22,586 nt of DNA from OMOG01 sp041485845 (GCA_041485845.1 JBGPKH010000062.1:1-22586); one strand, 5' to 3'; positions 7,882 to 16,121 are shown, counted from the stretch's first letter. The notes: generated from the sequence alone by a model not told the origin. Numbers and translations: made by a program.

Positions 7882-8157
7882 GTGATTCGGTCTTTTTCGA
7901 ATGCCGAGACCGAGAAAATCTTCAACGGCATCAGATCCCGGAGGTTTCAGGCCGTCGAGAAGGCCGCAATCCGTAAGCTGTTCCAAGTTCACGCAGCTAA
8001 GGGCCTTGGCGATCTTCGCTCGCCTGGAAACTCCCTCGAAGCCTTGAAGGGAGATCGCCTGGGACAGCACAGCATCCGGATCAACGACCAATACCGCGTG
8101 TGCTTCGTTTAGAAAGATGGAGACGCTTACAACGTCGAAGTAGCCGACTACCATTAG
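7882..8157 (+). pseudogene. higB: HigB/RelE-family toxin interrupted by an amber stop
   Basis: The frame from GTG 7882 encodes a typical HigB plasmid-maintenance toxin: VIRSFSNAETEKIFNG, then LEALKGDRLGQHSIRINDQY. At 8110-8112 a TAG falls where homologues have Trp, right after YRVCFV. The same frame then continues with a perfect family C-terminus (KDGDAYNVEVADYH) to a second TAG at 8155-8157, making 91 codons, the normal size. A single G-to-A change explains it. The truncated 76-residue product would lack the terminal Asp-Tyr-His. From memory of work on Proteus HigB, these residues contribute to ribosome-dependent mRNA cleavage. The toxin is therefore probably inactive unless the codon is suppressed. 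Confidence 0.85.
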
Positions 8158-8170
8158 ACTGGAGGAAAAC

Positions 8171-8461
8171 ATGATCAGACCGCCCCATCCAGGAGAGACC
8201 ATCAAAGAAGACTACCTGGCGCCGCTGGGCATGAGTGTGAACCGGCTTGCCAAGGCTCTCGGTATCGGCACAGCCCGGCTGAACGAAATTGTGCGCGGCG
8301 AGCGCGGCATTACCGCGGACACCGCACTCCGGCTGGCACGCTACTTCGGGACCAGCGCTGAGTTTTGGCTGAATCTGCAATCACTCTACGATTTGCGCGT
8401 CGCTGAAAAAAAGGTCCGCGCCAAGATCGAACGGCAAGTCAAGCCCATGAAGGTGGCGTGA
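8171..8461 (+). CDS. higA: HigA-family antitoxin
   Basis: A 96-residue antitoxin of the HigA/VapI type with an HTH_3 (Xre-like) DNA-binding domain: the family opening RPPHPGETIKEDYLAPLG, the helix-turn-helix at about residues 20-60 (VNRLAKALGI to ERGITADT), and the family block ALRLARYFGTSAEFWLNLQ. It would neutralise HigB and repress the pair. It begins 13 bases after the natural HigB end and has a strong GGAGG ribosome-binding site, so it can be translated although higB is interrupted. It may now serve only as a repressor or as a guard against related toxins. Confidence 0.92.
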   Translation: MIRPPHPGETIKEDYLAPLGMSVNRLAKALGIGTARLNEIVRGERGITADTALRLARYFGTSAEFWLNLQSLYDLRVAEKKVRAKIERQVKPMKVA

Positions 8462-8557
8462 CCGCCGGGCGCCCTATTCCGGCGGCGGCTTGCCTTTTGG
8501 ACCAGGAACACCAGGCACATCGACACGAGGAAACGCAGTGTAGTGTGAAGTGGCCTC

Positions 8558-8655
8558 GTGGGGCAGGCTGGAAACTGTTGGAAACCTGCGGCGGGTTGCT
8601 CACCAGCCAGTGGCGCCGGTAAACAACCGGCGCGCAGGATGCCATCCTGCCCCAC
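8558..8655. repeat. 98-bp intergenic repeat with inverted ends
   Basis: GTGGGGCAGG at 8558-8567 is exactly inverted as CCTGCCCCAC at 8646-8655. The interior holds further small inverted pieces: CGCCGGT/ACCGGCG and GGATGCCATCC. It fills the space between higA and the convergent HupE-like gene. The structure fits a dispersed palindromic intergenic repeat; copy number cannot be judged from this window. It could also terminate transcription from both sides. Confidence 0.6.
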
Positions 8656-8659
8656 AAGC

Positions 8660-9625
8660 TCACCCTCGCAGCCGCGCGAAGAACCAGACCATCCCGAAGA
8701 TCAGCAGCGCCGACGCCGAGACCTGCAGTGGCCGCAGCGCCCGCGCCCAGCGGCCGAATCGCGAAAACGCCAGCCCCAGAATCGCGATGGCGGCTACCTC
8801 CGCGAAACCCGCCCCCGCCAGCACAAAACCCGCCCGGTAACCAGTGGTCTGCACAAAGAGCAGGAGGTAAAGCCCGTGAAACGCCCCCAGCACACCGGCC
8901 ACCAGCCACCGCGCGCCGGCCCCTGGCAGCAGCAGAATCTCCACCGCGAGGTACGCGATGGTGAGCGCCGCGGCGGCTTCCACGAAACGCGGAGCGGGCT
9001 GCCAGGCGGTGTGCGGCACTACCAGCACGGAGGCGATCTGGCCTGCCAGGAACGTGCCGGCGAGCGCCAGCAGTTCCCTGCGGCTGCGAGCCGCCAACGC
9101 CAGCGCCGCCAGGAACACGATCTGCACCGCGCCGCCCAAGGCCCGCATGAAGCCCGCGCCCGATTCCGTCACCGCCACCTCCGCCGGCGTTGGCGGCCGG
9201 AAGCGCAGCGTCGCGTGGGTGAACGAGCTGTCGAAGAGTCCCTGGTCGTGCTTGTCGCCCATGTCCGCGCGCAGCAGGTGGACGTGCGTCGGCACGGTGA
9301 TGGCGGCGAAGGTGCAGTCCACATCCAGGCGGTCCACCGGCGCGGCGAACTCATAATCCGCAGTACACACGTAAAGCTGCCGGGCGTCGTCCGGCTGGCA
9401 ACTGTTAGCCAGCAGGCGGGCAGCGCGACCCGCGCTCGAAAAACGCAGGTGCTCCAGAAGGGTGCGCTCGGGCGCCGGAACGTGCACCATCTCGTACAGC
9501 GGCATGCGCAATTCGTAGCGCGCGCGCGTGCCCGCGATGGTGAGATCGCCGGAGCTCATGCTAACCACGTGCGCATGAATGGGCCGCGCCAGCAGCACCA
9601 GCAGGAGACCACCGGCACACCTCAT
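8660..9625 (-). CDS. HupE/UreJ-like membrane protein
   Basis: A 321-residue protein with a signal peptide ending ...ARPIHA, a periplasmic beta-rich domain of about 150 residues, and a C-terminal block of about six membrane helices. This is the layout of HupE_UreJ_2-type proteins; relatives HupE and UreJ are linked to nickel uptake, but the substrate here is not known. The helical part holds His residues that could contact a metal (VVPHTAWQPAP, LGAFHGLYLLL). The ATG at 9625-9623 overlaps the stop of the upstream permease in ATGA, so the two are co-translated. The frame stays open far upstream to 10288, but that part is the shadow of the permease gene. Confidence 0.8.
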   Translation of the reverse strand: MRCAGGLLLVLLARPIHAHVVSMSSGDLTIAGTRARYELRMPLYEMVHVPAPERTLLEHLRFSSAGRAARLLANSCQPDDARQLYVCTADYEFAAPVDRLDVDCTFAAITVPTHVHLLRADMGDKHDQGLFDSSFTHATLRFRPPTPAEVAVTESGAGFMRALGGAVQIVFLAALALAARSRRELLALAGTFLAGQIASVLVVPHTAWQPAPRFVEAAAALTIAYLAVEILLLPGAGARWLVAGVLGAFHGLYLLLFVQTTGYRAGFVLAGAGFAEVAAIAILGLAFSRFGRWARALRPLQVSASALLIFGMVWFFARLRG

Positions 9626-10686
9626 AGCATGGGGGTCGGGTTGGAGACCAGCCGCGCATTCAGGCGGGCCTTGCGAATTCGCACGTAGACGATCCGCACC
9701 AGCGCCAGCACCGGCACCGAAAGGAAAGTACCCGCGATGCCGGCGACTTCCGCGCCCGCGAAGACGCCGAACAGCACCAGCAGCGGATGCAGCTCCACGC
9801 CTTGCCCCATGAGGTGCGGCGAGAGGATATAGTCCTGGAACATACGAAAAGCCAGGATAAAAATCAGGATGGCCACTACGTGCGAGTTCGCCAGGATCGC
9901 GACGGCCATGATCATGATGCCCGCCGTGAGCGGGCCGATCATGGGGATAAACTCCAGCAGGCACGCCACCGCAGCCAGCAGTATGCCGTACGGCACACTC
10001 ATAATAGAAAAGAAAACTCCATACGCCGAAAACGCGGCGAGCGAGAGCAGGAACAGGGCGCGCATGTAATGCGCCAGCAGCAGGTGGACGTCTGCCAGCA
10101 CATCGTCGAGCAGCGCGCGGCGCGGGCCATCCTCCACTAAGTCCAGCACGTGCTCGCGGATGACGCGGCCGTCCTTGAGGAAGAAGAAGCCCAGAATCGG
10201 GATGATCACTACGAAGATCAGGTCGCTGGCCACCGAGATGAACTTCAGGCCCGCCTGCGGCAGGGCGGAAAGCAGATCGGTGGACCACTGGCCCACTTCT
10301 GTCTCGACCCGTTCGAGGACTTTCACCTTAATCTCGTTGAGTGTCGGAGACTGGCTCGGCGTCTCCATCCAGGTCCTCACCTTGGGAGGCAGTTCCTTGC
10401 CCAGCTTGTTGGCCTGGTCCACCACCCGCGAGCCGATCTCGATTCCCATAAGGACGGCCAGGCCGACAAAAATAATGTAGGCCAGCAACAGCGCGGGAGT
10501 GCGCGTGCGGCTGGCCGGCAGAACCCGGTCCAGCAGGTCGACCAGCGGGGACAACAGGTAGGCAAACAGCAGCGCCAGGATGAAAATGAACAGCGTGCTG
10601 CGAATCAGGTAGATCAGGTACAGAAGGAGCACGATCAGGACGGCGGTCCAGGCGGAGCGGGCGGCTTGACGATCGATGCCGAACAT
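9622..10686 (-). CDS. AI-2E family transporter
   Basis: A 354-residue inner-membrane permease of the AI-2E exporter family (PF01594), related to TqsA, YdiK and PerM. Members export varied small molecules and some act as sodium/proton antiporters, so the quorum-sensing label should not be assumed. The N-terminal helices include LLLYLIYLIRSTLFIFILAL, a soluble loop spans residues about 90-150, and a later helix cluster carries the family signature IPILGFFFLKDG and FIPMIGPLTAGI. It begins 15 bases after the CNNM/CorC gene and ends overlapping the HupE-like gene, so it is the middle member of a three-gene operon. Confidence 0.92.
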   Translation of the reverse strand: MFGIDRQAARSAWTAVLIVLLLYLIYLIRSTLFIFILALLFAYLLSPLVDLLDRVLPASRTRTPALLLAYIIFVGLAVLMGIEIGSRVVDQANKLGKELPPKVRTWMETPSQSPTLNEIKVKVLERVETEVGQWSTDLLSALPQAGLKFISVASDLIFVVIIPILGFFFLKDGRVIREHVLDLVEDGPRRALLDDVLADVHLLLAHYMRALFLLSLAAFSAYGVFFSIMSVPYGILLAAVACLLEFIPMIGPLTAGIMIMAVAILANSHVVAILIFILAFRMFQDYILSPHLMGQGVELHPLLVLFGVFAGAEVAGIAGTFLSVPVLALVRIVYVRIRKARLNARLVSNPTPML

Positions 10687-10701
10687 GAGTACGAGCCAAT
10701 T

Positions 10702-12051
10702 CTACCCCGGCGCCGGCAAGAAACGCTCGGGAGCTTTCTCGATCCGCACGCGGGCGATCCGGTTTCGTTCCATTTCCAGCACCGTAAAACGCCGGCCGTC
10801 ATATTCCACGAACTCCCCCACTTGCGGGATGCGGCCCAGACGAAAGAGCAGGAAGCCCGCCAGTGTTTCGAAACCGGCATCCGCCGGAATCCCGATGCCA
10901 AATTCACTTTCGAGGTCGCGAATGCGCGTGGCGCCGTCCAGCTCCACTTCATCGGTCTCCGCGGGTCGTGGCTGGGTCTTCTCGTCGTGCTCGTCCTCGA
11001 TGCGTCCCACCACCTGCTCCAGAACGTCTTCCACGGTCAGCATGCCGGCGATGGTTCCGAATTCGTCCACCACCATCGCCATGTGCGAGCGCCCCTGGCG
11101 GAACTCCTCGAGCATGTGCGAGAGGGGCTTGGTCTGGGGCACTACAAGGTGCGGGCGGAGGAGCCGGGAAACCCGAAACGCACGGCTGGGCCGGCCCGAG
11201 CGGATGGCCTGGCGGCGCTCCTCCCAAACCGGCAAAAGGTCCTTGTAGTGCAGGATCCCGATAATCTTCTCGGGAGTGCCCTCGTACACCGGCAGGCGCG
11301 AGTGTTGCGTCTCGATCATGGCGCGCAGGACCTCGTCCAGCGTGGCGCCGGATGCGATGGAGACGATGTCGTTGCGCGGCACCATGATCTCGCGCACCGA
11401 GATGGCCCCCAGGTCGAGCACGCGGTGGATCATGTCTTCCTGGACTTCCGGCAGATAGCCCAATCCACGGCTGGAACTGACAATGAGCTTCAGCTCCTCG
11501 GCCGAATGTCCGCCAGCATGGGTCCCTCCCGGCAACCGCAGCGCGCGGGTGAGTGCCTGCGCGGACTTCTCGACGATCACCACGAACGCGATCGAAATCC
11601 GATAGAACACCAGCAGGGCCGGAGCGACCAGCGCCGCCATGCGGTCCGCCTTGGCGATGGCCAGGTTCTTGGGCACCACCTCCCCGATGACCACGTGGAG
11701 GTAGCTGATTACCAGAAAGGACACCAGCAGGCTGACCGCGTGCAGAAACCTCTCCGTGAGCGGAGTGGTGAGCGGATGAAACGCCGCAATCAAGATTCGA
11801 TACAGCGTGTCTTCGCCCGCCCAGCCCAAGCCCAAGCTCGCCAGCGTGACACCGACCTGCGTCACCGAGAGCAAGCGCCCCGGATTCGACAGCAGGTTGA
11901 GTGCGGCCTGCGCGCCGGCGTGCCCCTGTTCCGCCATTTGCCGCAGTCGCGAATGCCGCACCGAGAGCAGCGCGACCTCAGCGCCCGCGAAAAATCCGTT
12001 GACCGCGATCAGCAGAATGACCAGCAGAATGCGAAATGGGGAATCAGTCAC
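10702..12051 (-). CDS. CNNM/CorC (HlyC) family protein with CBS pair
   Basis: A 449-residue membrane protein with three parts: a DUF21/CNNM transmembrane domain (residues about 1-190, NGFFAGAEVALLSVRHSRLR), two CBS domains (about 205-335, VREIMVPRND, DEVLRAMIETQHSRLPVY) and a C-terminal CorC_HlyC domain. The family includes magnesium/sodium transporters and CorC-like regulators of divalent metal efflux; the hemolysin name is historical. The start is chosen as GTG 12051 (VTDSPFRILLVILL), just before the first helix. Without an intervening stop the frame continues upstream to 12384, but those 111 codons are the end of a dead transposase. First gene of the operon with the AI-2E permease and HupE-like gene. 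Confidence 0.92.
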   Translation of the reverse strand: MTDSPFRILLVILLIAVNGFFAGAEVALLSVRHSRLRQMAEQGHAGAQAALNLLSNPGRLLSVTQVGVTLASLGLGWAGEDTLYRILIAAFHPLTTPLTERFLHAVSLLVSFLVISYLHVVIGEVVPKNLAIAKADRMAALVAPALLVFYRISIAFVVIVEKSAQALTRALRLPGGTHAGGHSAEELKLIVSSSRGLGYLPEVQEDMIHRVLDLGAISVREIMVPRNDIVSIASGATLDEVLRAMIETQHSRLPVYEGTPEKIIGILHYKDLLPVWEERRQAIRSGRPSRAFRVSRLLRPHLVVPQTKPLSHMLEEFRQGRSHMAMVVDEFGTIAGMLTVEDVLEQVVGRIEDEHDEKTQPRPAETDEVELDGATRIRDLESEFGIGIPADAGFETLAGFLLFRLGRIPQVGEFVEYDGRRFTVLEMERNRIARVRIEKAPERFLPAPG

Positions 12052-12159
12052 AAGGAACGCGGGCGGCCCCCTTACCGATAATAATTCTACCGGAGATCCC
12101 CTAACGAATGAGGGCTCGCCGCGTCTATTCAGGTAACCAACTAACTCCGTTACGTAGGT

Positions 12160-12191
12160 GGGCGCGCTCCAGCGTATCCCGGGAACGCGCC
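12160..12191. repeat. Hairpin GGGCGCG/CGCGCCC
   Basis: GGGCGCG and CGCGCCC, separated by about 18 bases, form a 7-bp perfect stem. On the plus strand ATTTTTG follows, so it would resemble a terminator for rightward transcription, but no rightward gene precedes it. It sits between the transposase remnant and the CNNM/CorC gene and may be left from the element's end. Confidence 0.4.
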
Positions 12192-12222
12192 CATTTTTGT
12201 TTGTAACCAGTCTAGCACCTAC

Positions 12223-12790
12223 ATGTGCCCGCTTGGTTAGGGTAACTTCAACTCGGTTGCCGGCGATCTCGACTTCGGCCGGGGTGTTCAGGAAATGGCG
12301 GAACAGTTGGCGGGAGTGCGCGGATTCATATCCGGCGATCCTTCGGCCCAGCATCCGATACAGCCCGCTCGCCACTTCGGTCAACGTTACGTCGAAGTGG
12401 ATCTTCAGGCGGACCGCGGAGACTCAACGCATCCCGATGAACGAACTTGACGGCGTGGGCCAGCCCGTTCCCGATCAACATGCGTTGCGCGTAACGGGTA
12501 ATGCGTTGGGCCGCCGGGGTGCGCAGATCGTTGGTGAGCAGGACCGTGGGCTCCTCGTGCCCCAAGCCGGCGATCGGCCCTTGCCGAATCGGACCCTCAT
12601 AGTCGCGCCAGCTCACCTGCTGGTCGATGACCTTGGGAGTCCGATACATGCGGTGCGGCACATCCAGGTGTACGGTGTGCCAGTCCGACCGTGGCGTGTT
12701 GGCCACCTCGCGCAAGATCGCCGGGGATCGGCGGCGCAGGGTCATGAAGGTGATGCCCATCCGTGCCTTTGAGGTATACTCGTTCTTGGA
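12223..12790 (-). pseudogene. Decayed DDE-type transposase fragment
   Basis: The minus strand encodes the C-terminal half of a known transposase type: MGITFMTLRRRSPAILREVA, RMYRTPKVID, GLGHEEPTVLLTNDLRTP, RYAQRMLIGNGLAHAVKFVH, DALS. At about 12420 the frame shifts by one base. The next frame continues with SAVRLKIHFDVTLTEVASGL, a gene-typical GYESAHSRQLFRHFLNTPAE and the closing LTKRAH. The N-terminal half and the inverted ends are not found. IS family is uncertain, possibly the IS4 superfamily. Similarity ends near 12223, after which the frame runs on without a stop into the CNNM/CorC gene. Confidence 0.75.
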
Positions 12791-12855
12791 TGAGCTGGGC
12801 GAACACGTCTACACTTCATAGACGGCTCCAGTTCCCCGTAAGTTATTGATTCTGC

Positions 12856-12931
12856 GCCAGCGTAGCTCAGTCGGCAGAGCGGCAGTTTTGTAAACTGCGG
12901 GTCGGGGGTTCGATTCCCTCCGCTGGCTCCA
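12856..12931 (+). tRNA. tRNA-Thr(UGU)
   Basis: A complete 76-base cloverleaf. Acceptor stem GCCAGCG (12856-12862) pairs with CGCTGGC (12921-12927), then T and an encoded CCA. The D-arm is GCTC...GAGC, the anticodon stem GCAGT/ACTGC holds loop TTTGTAA with anticodon TGT, and the T-arm GGGGG-TTCGATT-CCCTC is intact. It reads ACA codons for threonine. The transposase remnant lies directly upstream, but no integrase gene or duplicated tRNA end is visible. Confidence 0.97.
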
Positions 12932-12948
12932 ACACCCAGTAGGCGCTG

Positions 12949-13176
12949 CTAATTCAGCCCGCACATCCCCGGATTGCTGCATCTCCCGCTCGGGCAAGCC
13001 GGCATCTCGGCCGATTTCGAGCTCCCGCTGGCGTGAGCCGCAAACGTGGAAAGCTCCTGCGTCAGATGCTTTTGCCCGCACGACGGGCACTCGATTCCCG
13101 GTGCGTCCGACGTCCGGCGCACCAGCTTCTCAAACTTCGTTCCACAGTCTTCGCAACGGTATTCGTAAATCGGCAT
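12949..13176 (-). CDS. FmdB-type zinc-ribbon protein
   Basis: A 75-residue protein opening with the FmdB family signature MPIYEYRCEDCG and carrying two Cys pairs, C8/C11 and C30/C33, for one zinc. The tail contains further Cys (ACPSGRCSNPGMCGLN), as many family members do. The role of the family is not settled; regulation of transcription has been proposed for FmdB. The gene starts 9 bases after the stop of the PBP4-type gene, so it is the last member of that operon. Confidence 0.88.
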   Translation of the reverse strand: MPIYEYRCEDCGTKFEKLVRRTSDAPGIECPSCGQKHLTQELSTFAAHASGSSKSAEMPACPSGRCSNPGMCGLN

Positions 13177-13185
13177 AGAGGGCCT

Positions 13186-14676
13186 TTACTCCACTATCAG
13201 ATTACAAATTCGGTCCATCACGCCACGCACGTCGGCGATGCGCGCGTTGTAATTGTTCACCAGGATGGAAAAGACAACCCATCCTCCGCCGGCACGCTGC
13301 ACGTACCCGGAAAGCGCGCTGACATGCGCCAGCGATCCCGTCTTGGCGTACACCCGCCCGGCCGCGGCGCTCTCCCCAAAACGCGAACTCAGGGTCCCGT
13401 CCTGGCCGCCCACCGGCAGCAGCGAAATCCACTGCTCTCGTAACGTCGAACCATACATATAGCGTAACAGCTTGACCACCGTGGCAGGAGTCACCAGGTT
13501 GAGCCGCGCGAGGCCCGACCCATCGTGAAGGCTGTACCCGTCCGCTTCGATGCCCGCTTCGGTCAGAAACGCCTTCAACTCCTCGAGGCCAGCCTCGAAG
13601 CTCCCGATGTTCCGCCGCGCGCGTCCCACCGCCCGCAACGCCAGTTCCGCATGCAGGTTCTGACTAACCTTATCGGTGATCCGCAAGTCCTCGATCAGGG
13701 GCGCGGAAAGGCGCCGCGCCAGCTCCGTGCCGGAAACGGACGTGCCGGCCGCGGCCTGAGTGAGGTCCGGCGCCTCATTGGGATACTGGTGCAGCGCGGC
13801 GGTATCCCCCCGCACCACGATTCCCCGTTCTTCGAGCGCCCGGCGCAGGGCCATGGCCGCATAGCGGGCCGGGTCTTCGATCCCCAACAACAGGTCCACG
13901 CCGCGGTCGCGCAGCGGAAGCGAGCCCCACAGGCGCGCCTCCAGACTGCCGGGAATCCGCGAGAAGCGGACGCGCCGCTCTCCGCCCACCGCGACCGTGC
14001 GCACACGGTTGTCGATGCGGTAATACTCCAGAGCCGGGTTTAGAGTCAGCGCCGCCAAATCGCCTTCCCGCGCTGCCGGCCGAACATTCAGCGACAGCGC
14101 GTTATCGTGGACCGTCAACGCCGAAACCGCGGGTCCGTCGTCGGATTGCGGATCTTCGATGGCCCACCCCGAGGCATAGGGCTGCCACAAGTACCAGGTG
14201 TCGTCACCCACGATGCCGCCGTCAACCCGCTTGACCCCGCGAGCCGCCACCTGGTCCGCGAGGTCTTCGATGGCCACCAGCGGATTGCCCGTCACCGGGC
14301 CTGCCTTGTAGGGAATCGCTCGCGCCGAGAGGTTGGGATCTCCGCCGCCCACCAGCTTCAGCGCGCCGCGAACTCGTCCATCGGCATCCGGCGGGCCATC
14401 GGCCAGCACCCGCGTCTGGAAGGCGAAATCGGGTCCCAGCCGCGTCAGCGCCAGCGCCGTGGTGAACAGCTTGGTGTTCGAGGCGGGCACGAAGAAATGA
14501 TCGGCATTCAGCTCATACAGGGTTTTGCCGGTGGAGGCGTCGACAACCTGGATCCCCCAAAACGCCGTGCGCGCGCCGGGAGTGGTCGCCAACAGCCGCT
14601 CGATACTCTCCGGCAGCGACGCCGCCGAAAGACTGCAAGCCAGCGCGAAAACGAAAGCCCGGTAGCCTGTCCTCAT
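13186..14676 (-). CDS. dacB: D-alanyl-D-alanine carboxypeptidase/endopeptidase (PBP4 type, S13)
   Basis: Periplasmic class C penicillin-binding protein that trims the terminal D-Ala and cuts D-Ala-mDAP cross-links in peptidoglycan. The 496-residue product has a signal peptide (residues 1-18). The three active-site motifs are complete: SxxK at Ser66-Lys69 (PASNTKLF), SxN at Ser338-Asn340 (KVSQNLHAE) and KTG at 445 (AKTGSLAHV). The large insertion between the first two motifs is normal for the family. Start is ATG 14676, which overlaps the stop of the MFS gene in ATGA; the longer frame to 14733 reads inside that gene. Operon context: MFS transporter upstream, FmdB-type protein downstream. Confidence 0.94.
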   Translation of the reverse strand: MRTGYRAFVFALACSLSAASLPESIERLLATTPGARTAFWGIQVVDASTGKTLYELNADHFFVPASNTKLFTTALALTRLGPDFAFQTRVLADGPPDADGRVRGALKLVGGGDPNLSARAIPYKAGPVTGNPLVAIEDLADQVAARGVKRVDGGIVGDDTWYLWQPYASGWAIEDPQSDDGPAVSALTVHDNALSLNVRPAAREGDLAALTLNPALEYYRIDNRVRTVAVGGERRVRFSRIPGSLEARLWGSLPLRDRGVDLLLGIEDPARYAAMALRRALEERGIVVRGDTAALHQYPNEAPDLTQAAAGTSVSGTELARRLSAPLIEDLRITDKVSQNLHAELALRAVGRARRNIGSFEAGLEELKAFLTEAGIEADGYSLHDGSGLARLNLVTPATVVKLLRYMYGSTLREQWISLLPVGGQDGTLSSRFGESAAAGRVYAKTGSLAHVSALSGYVQRAGGGWVVFSILVNNYNARIADVRGVMDRICNLIVE

Positions 14677-15863
14677 CTTCCGGTCACCTTGGCCTCCAAC
14701 CAGATCAGTAGAACCAGAATCATCACCGTGCACGTTCCAACCAGGGGAATCCCCATCACCACTCCCACGCCCAGTGACGCCGCCGCGTAACCGAGCGTCG
14801 CCGGCGCCACCAGTCCGCCCACCAGCGCCCAGGAGAAGATGCCATTGAAAAAGCCCGGATGATAATACGGAAACCGCCTCCCGATCGCCTCCGAAACCAG
14901 AGGATAGATGCTGGCGTAACCGCTTCCTACAAAAATGGTTCCCATAGTGGCCCCGAAGCCGTTATTCGTCAAATACAGGATGAGGCACCCAAACAGCGCC
15001 AGCAGGACGCTGCCCATGAGCAGGCGGCCATGGCGCACGCGAGGGAGAATCGCCACCGCGCCCAGACGGCCGGTCATGAGACACAACCAGTACACCGCCA
15101 ATGTCAGAAGCGCAGCTTTGGGACTGAGTCCCACCCGGCGGATCAGCAGGATCGGCAGCCACCCCGCAATCGACCATTCATTGCCGAATTGAAAGAACAG
15201 GAGCAGCGCGAACATAATGGCGCCCGGGCTGCGGAAATCCGCCAGCGCCTGGCGCAGCGAGGGCTGGGTGACGGCGGGAGGCGCGGGGTGGACGCTTCTG
15301 ACATAGATTCCCGCAAAAATGGCGGGCACCACCGCCATCAACATCAGGACGCCCGGCTGGATGTATGCCGCCACCAGCAGGGTCGCCGTCAAACACCCCA
15401 GGCCGTACCAGATGCCCCCTCGGTTCACTGTGGCCGCGGCATCCGACTGATAGCTGTTGGAAATCCCGTAAAACGACGCCATGTTGAGAAGGCCGGCGCC
15501 AATTCCGAGAGCCAGCAGGCCGACCACTCGCCACCATTCGGAGAGTGGCGGTTCAACTAGAGCCAGATAGGCCAACGCTACACACGAAAGCCCGCAGGCG
15601 AACACTCGAAGGAACGATAATCCGCGCCGCGCGATGATGCGACGAGCCAGGCTGGCGGCGGCGACGATCCCTACCGCCAGGCTGAGAAAGTAGTTGCCGA
15701 CTGCGGTGAAATCCGGCGGGTCGCGATGGTACCCCCAGGCCGGCAGAATCGCCCCCAGCAAGGCCATCAGGAAACCCGAAAGCAGAAAGCCTGCCAAGGC
15801 TCTCCCCCCTCCGGATCGCGTGTCCGCCGGAGCCATGGCTGCGTGGGAGGGCGCGGAACTCAC
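14673..15863 (-). CDS. MFS transporter
   Basis: A 396-residue permease with about twelve hydrophobic segments in two halves and a central loop near SVHPAPPAVTQPSLRQALAD. The loop after helix 2 shows ARRIIARRGLSFLRV, a variant of the MFS basic motif, and the second half begins with FGNEWSIAGWLPILLIRRVG. Overall it resembles sugar or fucose-permease-like MFS members; the substrate is not predictable. Start is ATG 15863 or ATG 15836 (MAPADTRSGGG), the second removing a hydrophilic leader. It heads the operon with the PBP4-type enzyme and FmdB protein, so a cell-wall-related substrate is conceivable but unproven. Confidence 0.88.
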   Translation of the reverse strand: MSSAPSHAAMAPADTRSGGGRALAGFLLSGFLMALLGAILPAWGYHRDPPDFTAVGNYFLSLAVGIVAAASLARRIIARRGLSFLRVFACGLSCVALAYLALVEPPLSEWWRVVGLLALGIGAGLLNMASFYGISNSYQSDAAATVNRGGIWYGLGCLTATLLVAAYIQPGVLMLMAVVPAIFAGIYVRSVHPAPPAVTQPSLRQALADFRSPGAIMFALLLFFQFGNEWSIAGWLPILLIRRVGLSPKAALLTLAVYWLCLMTGRLGAVAILPRVRHGRLLMGSVLLALFGCLILYLTNNGFGATMGTIFVGSGYASIYPLVSEAIGRRFPYYHPGFFNGIFSWALVGGLVAPATLGYAAASLGVGVVMGIPLVGTCTVMILVLLIWLEAKVTGR

Positions 15864-16078
15864 TCAATCCGATTGTACCTTGGCACATCGACTCCGGAAT
15901 ACTCCCGATCCGATTTGTGGAAAACTGTATCCGCTCTACGGAATTCGGAAGGCCAGTTCCACCCACACCAATGGAATCAGCGGCTTACGGCTGGTATTCG
16001 GCGTGCAATGTGAAGATTGGGTTTTTCTGTTTGAGGTTTTGTCGCTTTGGTGGGTTGCCTCGTCTGGGCTTTTCTAAG

Positions 16079-16113
16079 GCCCCGCTCCGGATTTCCATCT
16101 GCCGGCGCGGGGC
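16079..16113. terminator. Strong hairpin after the hydrolase-PDZ gene
   Basis: GCCCCGC-T-CCGG (16079-16090) pairs with CCGG-C-GCGGGGC (16102-16113), a 12-bp stem with one mismatch. It lies 8 bases past the stop of the minus-strand gene. T-tracts are weak on both sides (CTTAGAAAAG leftward, TCCTTTA rightward), so it is at best an imperfect intrinsic terminator. The adjacent 16014-16078 stretch is unusually T-rich on the plus strand. Confidence 0.5.
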
Positions 16114-16121
16114 TCCTTTAT

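Noticed and set aside
9626..10288. Upstream extension of the HupE-like reading frame
   Set aside because: The extension lies inside the permease gene; the ATGA overlap and signal peptide at 9625 fix the start.
10150..12081. 643-codon plus-strand frame opposite the AI-2E and CNNM/CorC genes
   Set aside because: It crosses two well-supported minus-strand genes and has shadow-type composition rich in Gln, His and Arg.
12857..12931. tRNA-Thr as an integration site for an island
   Set aside because: No integrase gene and no repeated tRNA 3' end are visible in the window; the neighbouring remnant is a DDE-type transposase, not a tRNA-targeting integrase.
12809..13090. Minus-strand frame across the tRNA
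   Set aside because: The central peptide RRESNPRPAVYKTAALPTEL is the well-known false translation of a tRNA-Thr complement.
15864..16121. Possible structured RNA in the low-GC gap
   Set aside because: Apart from the hairpin at 16079-16113, I could match the sequence to no known RNA family, so no ncRNA is called.
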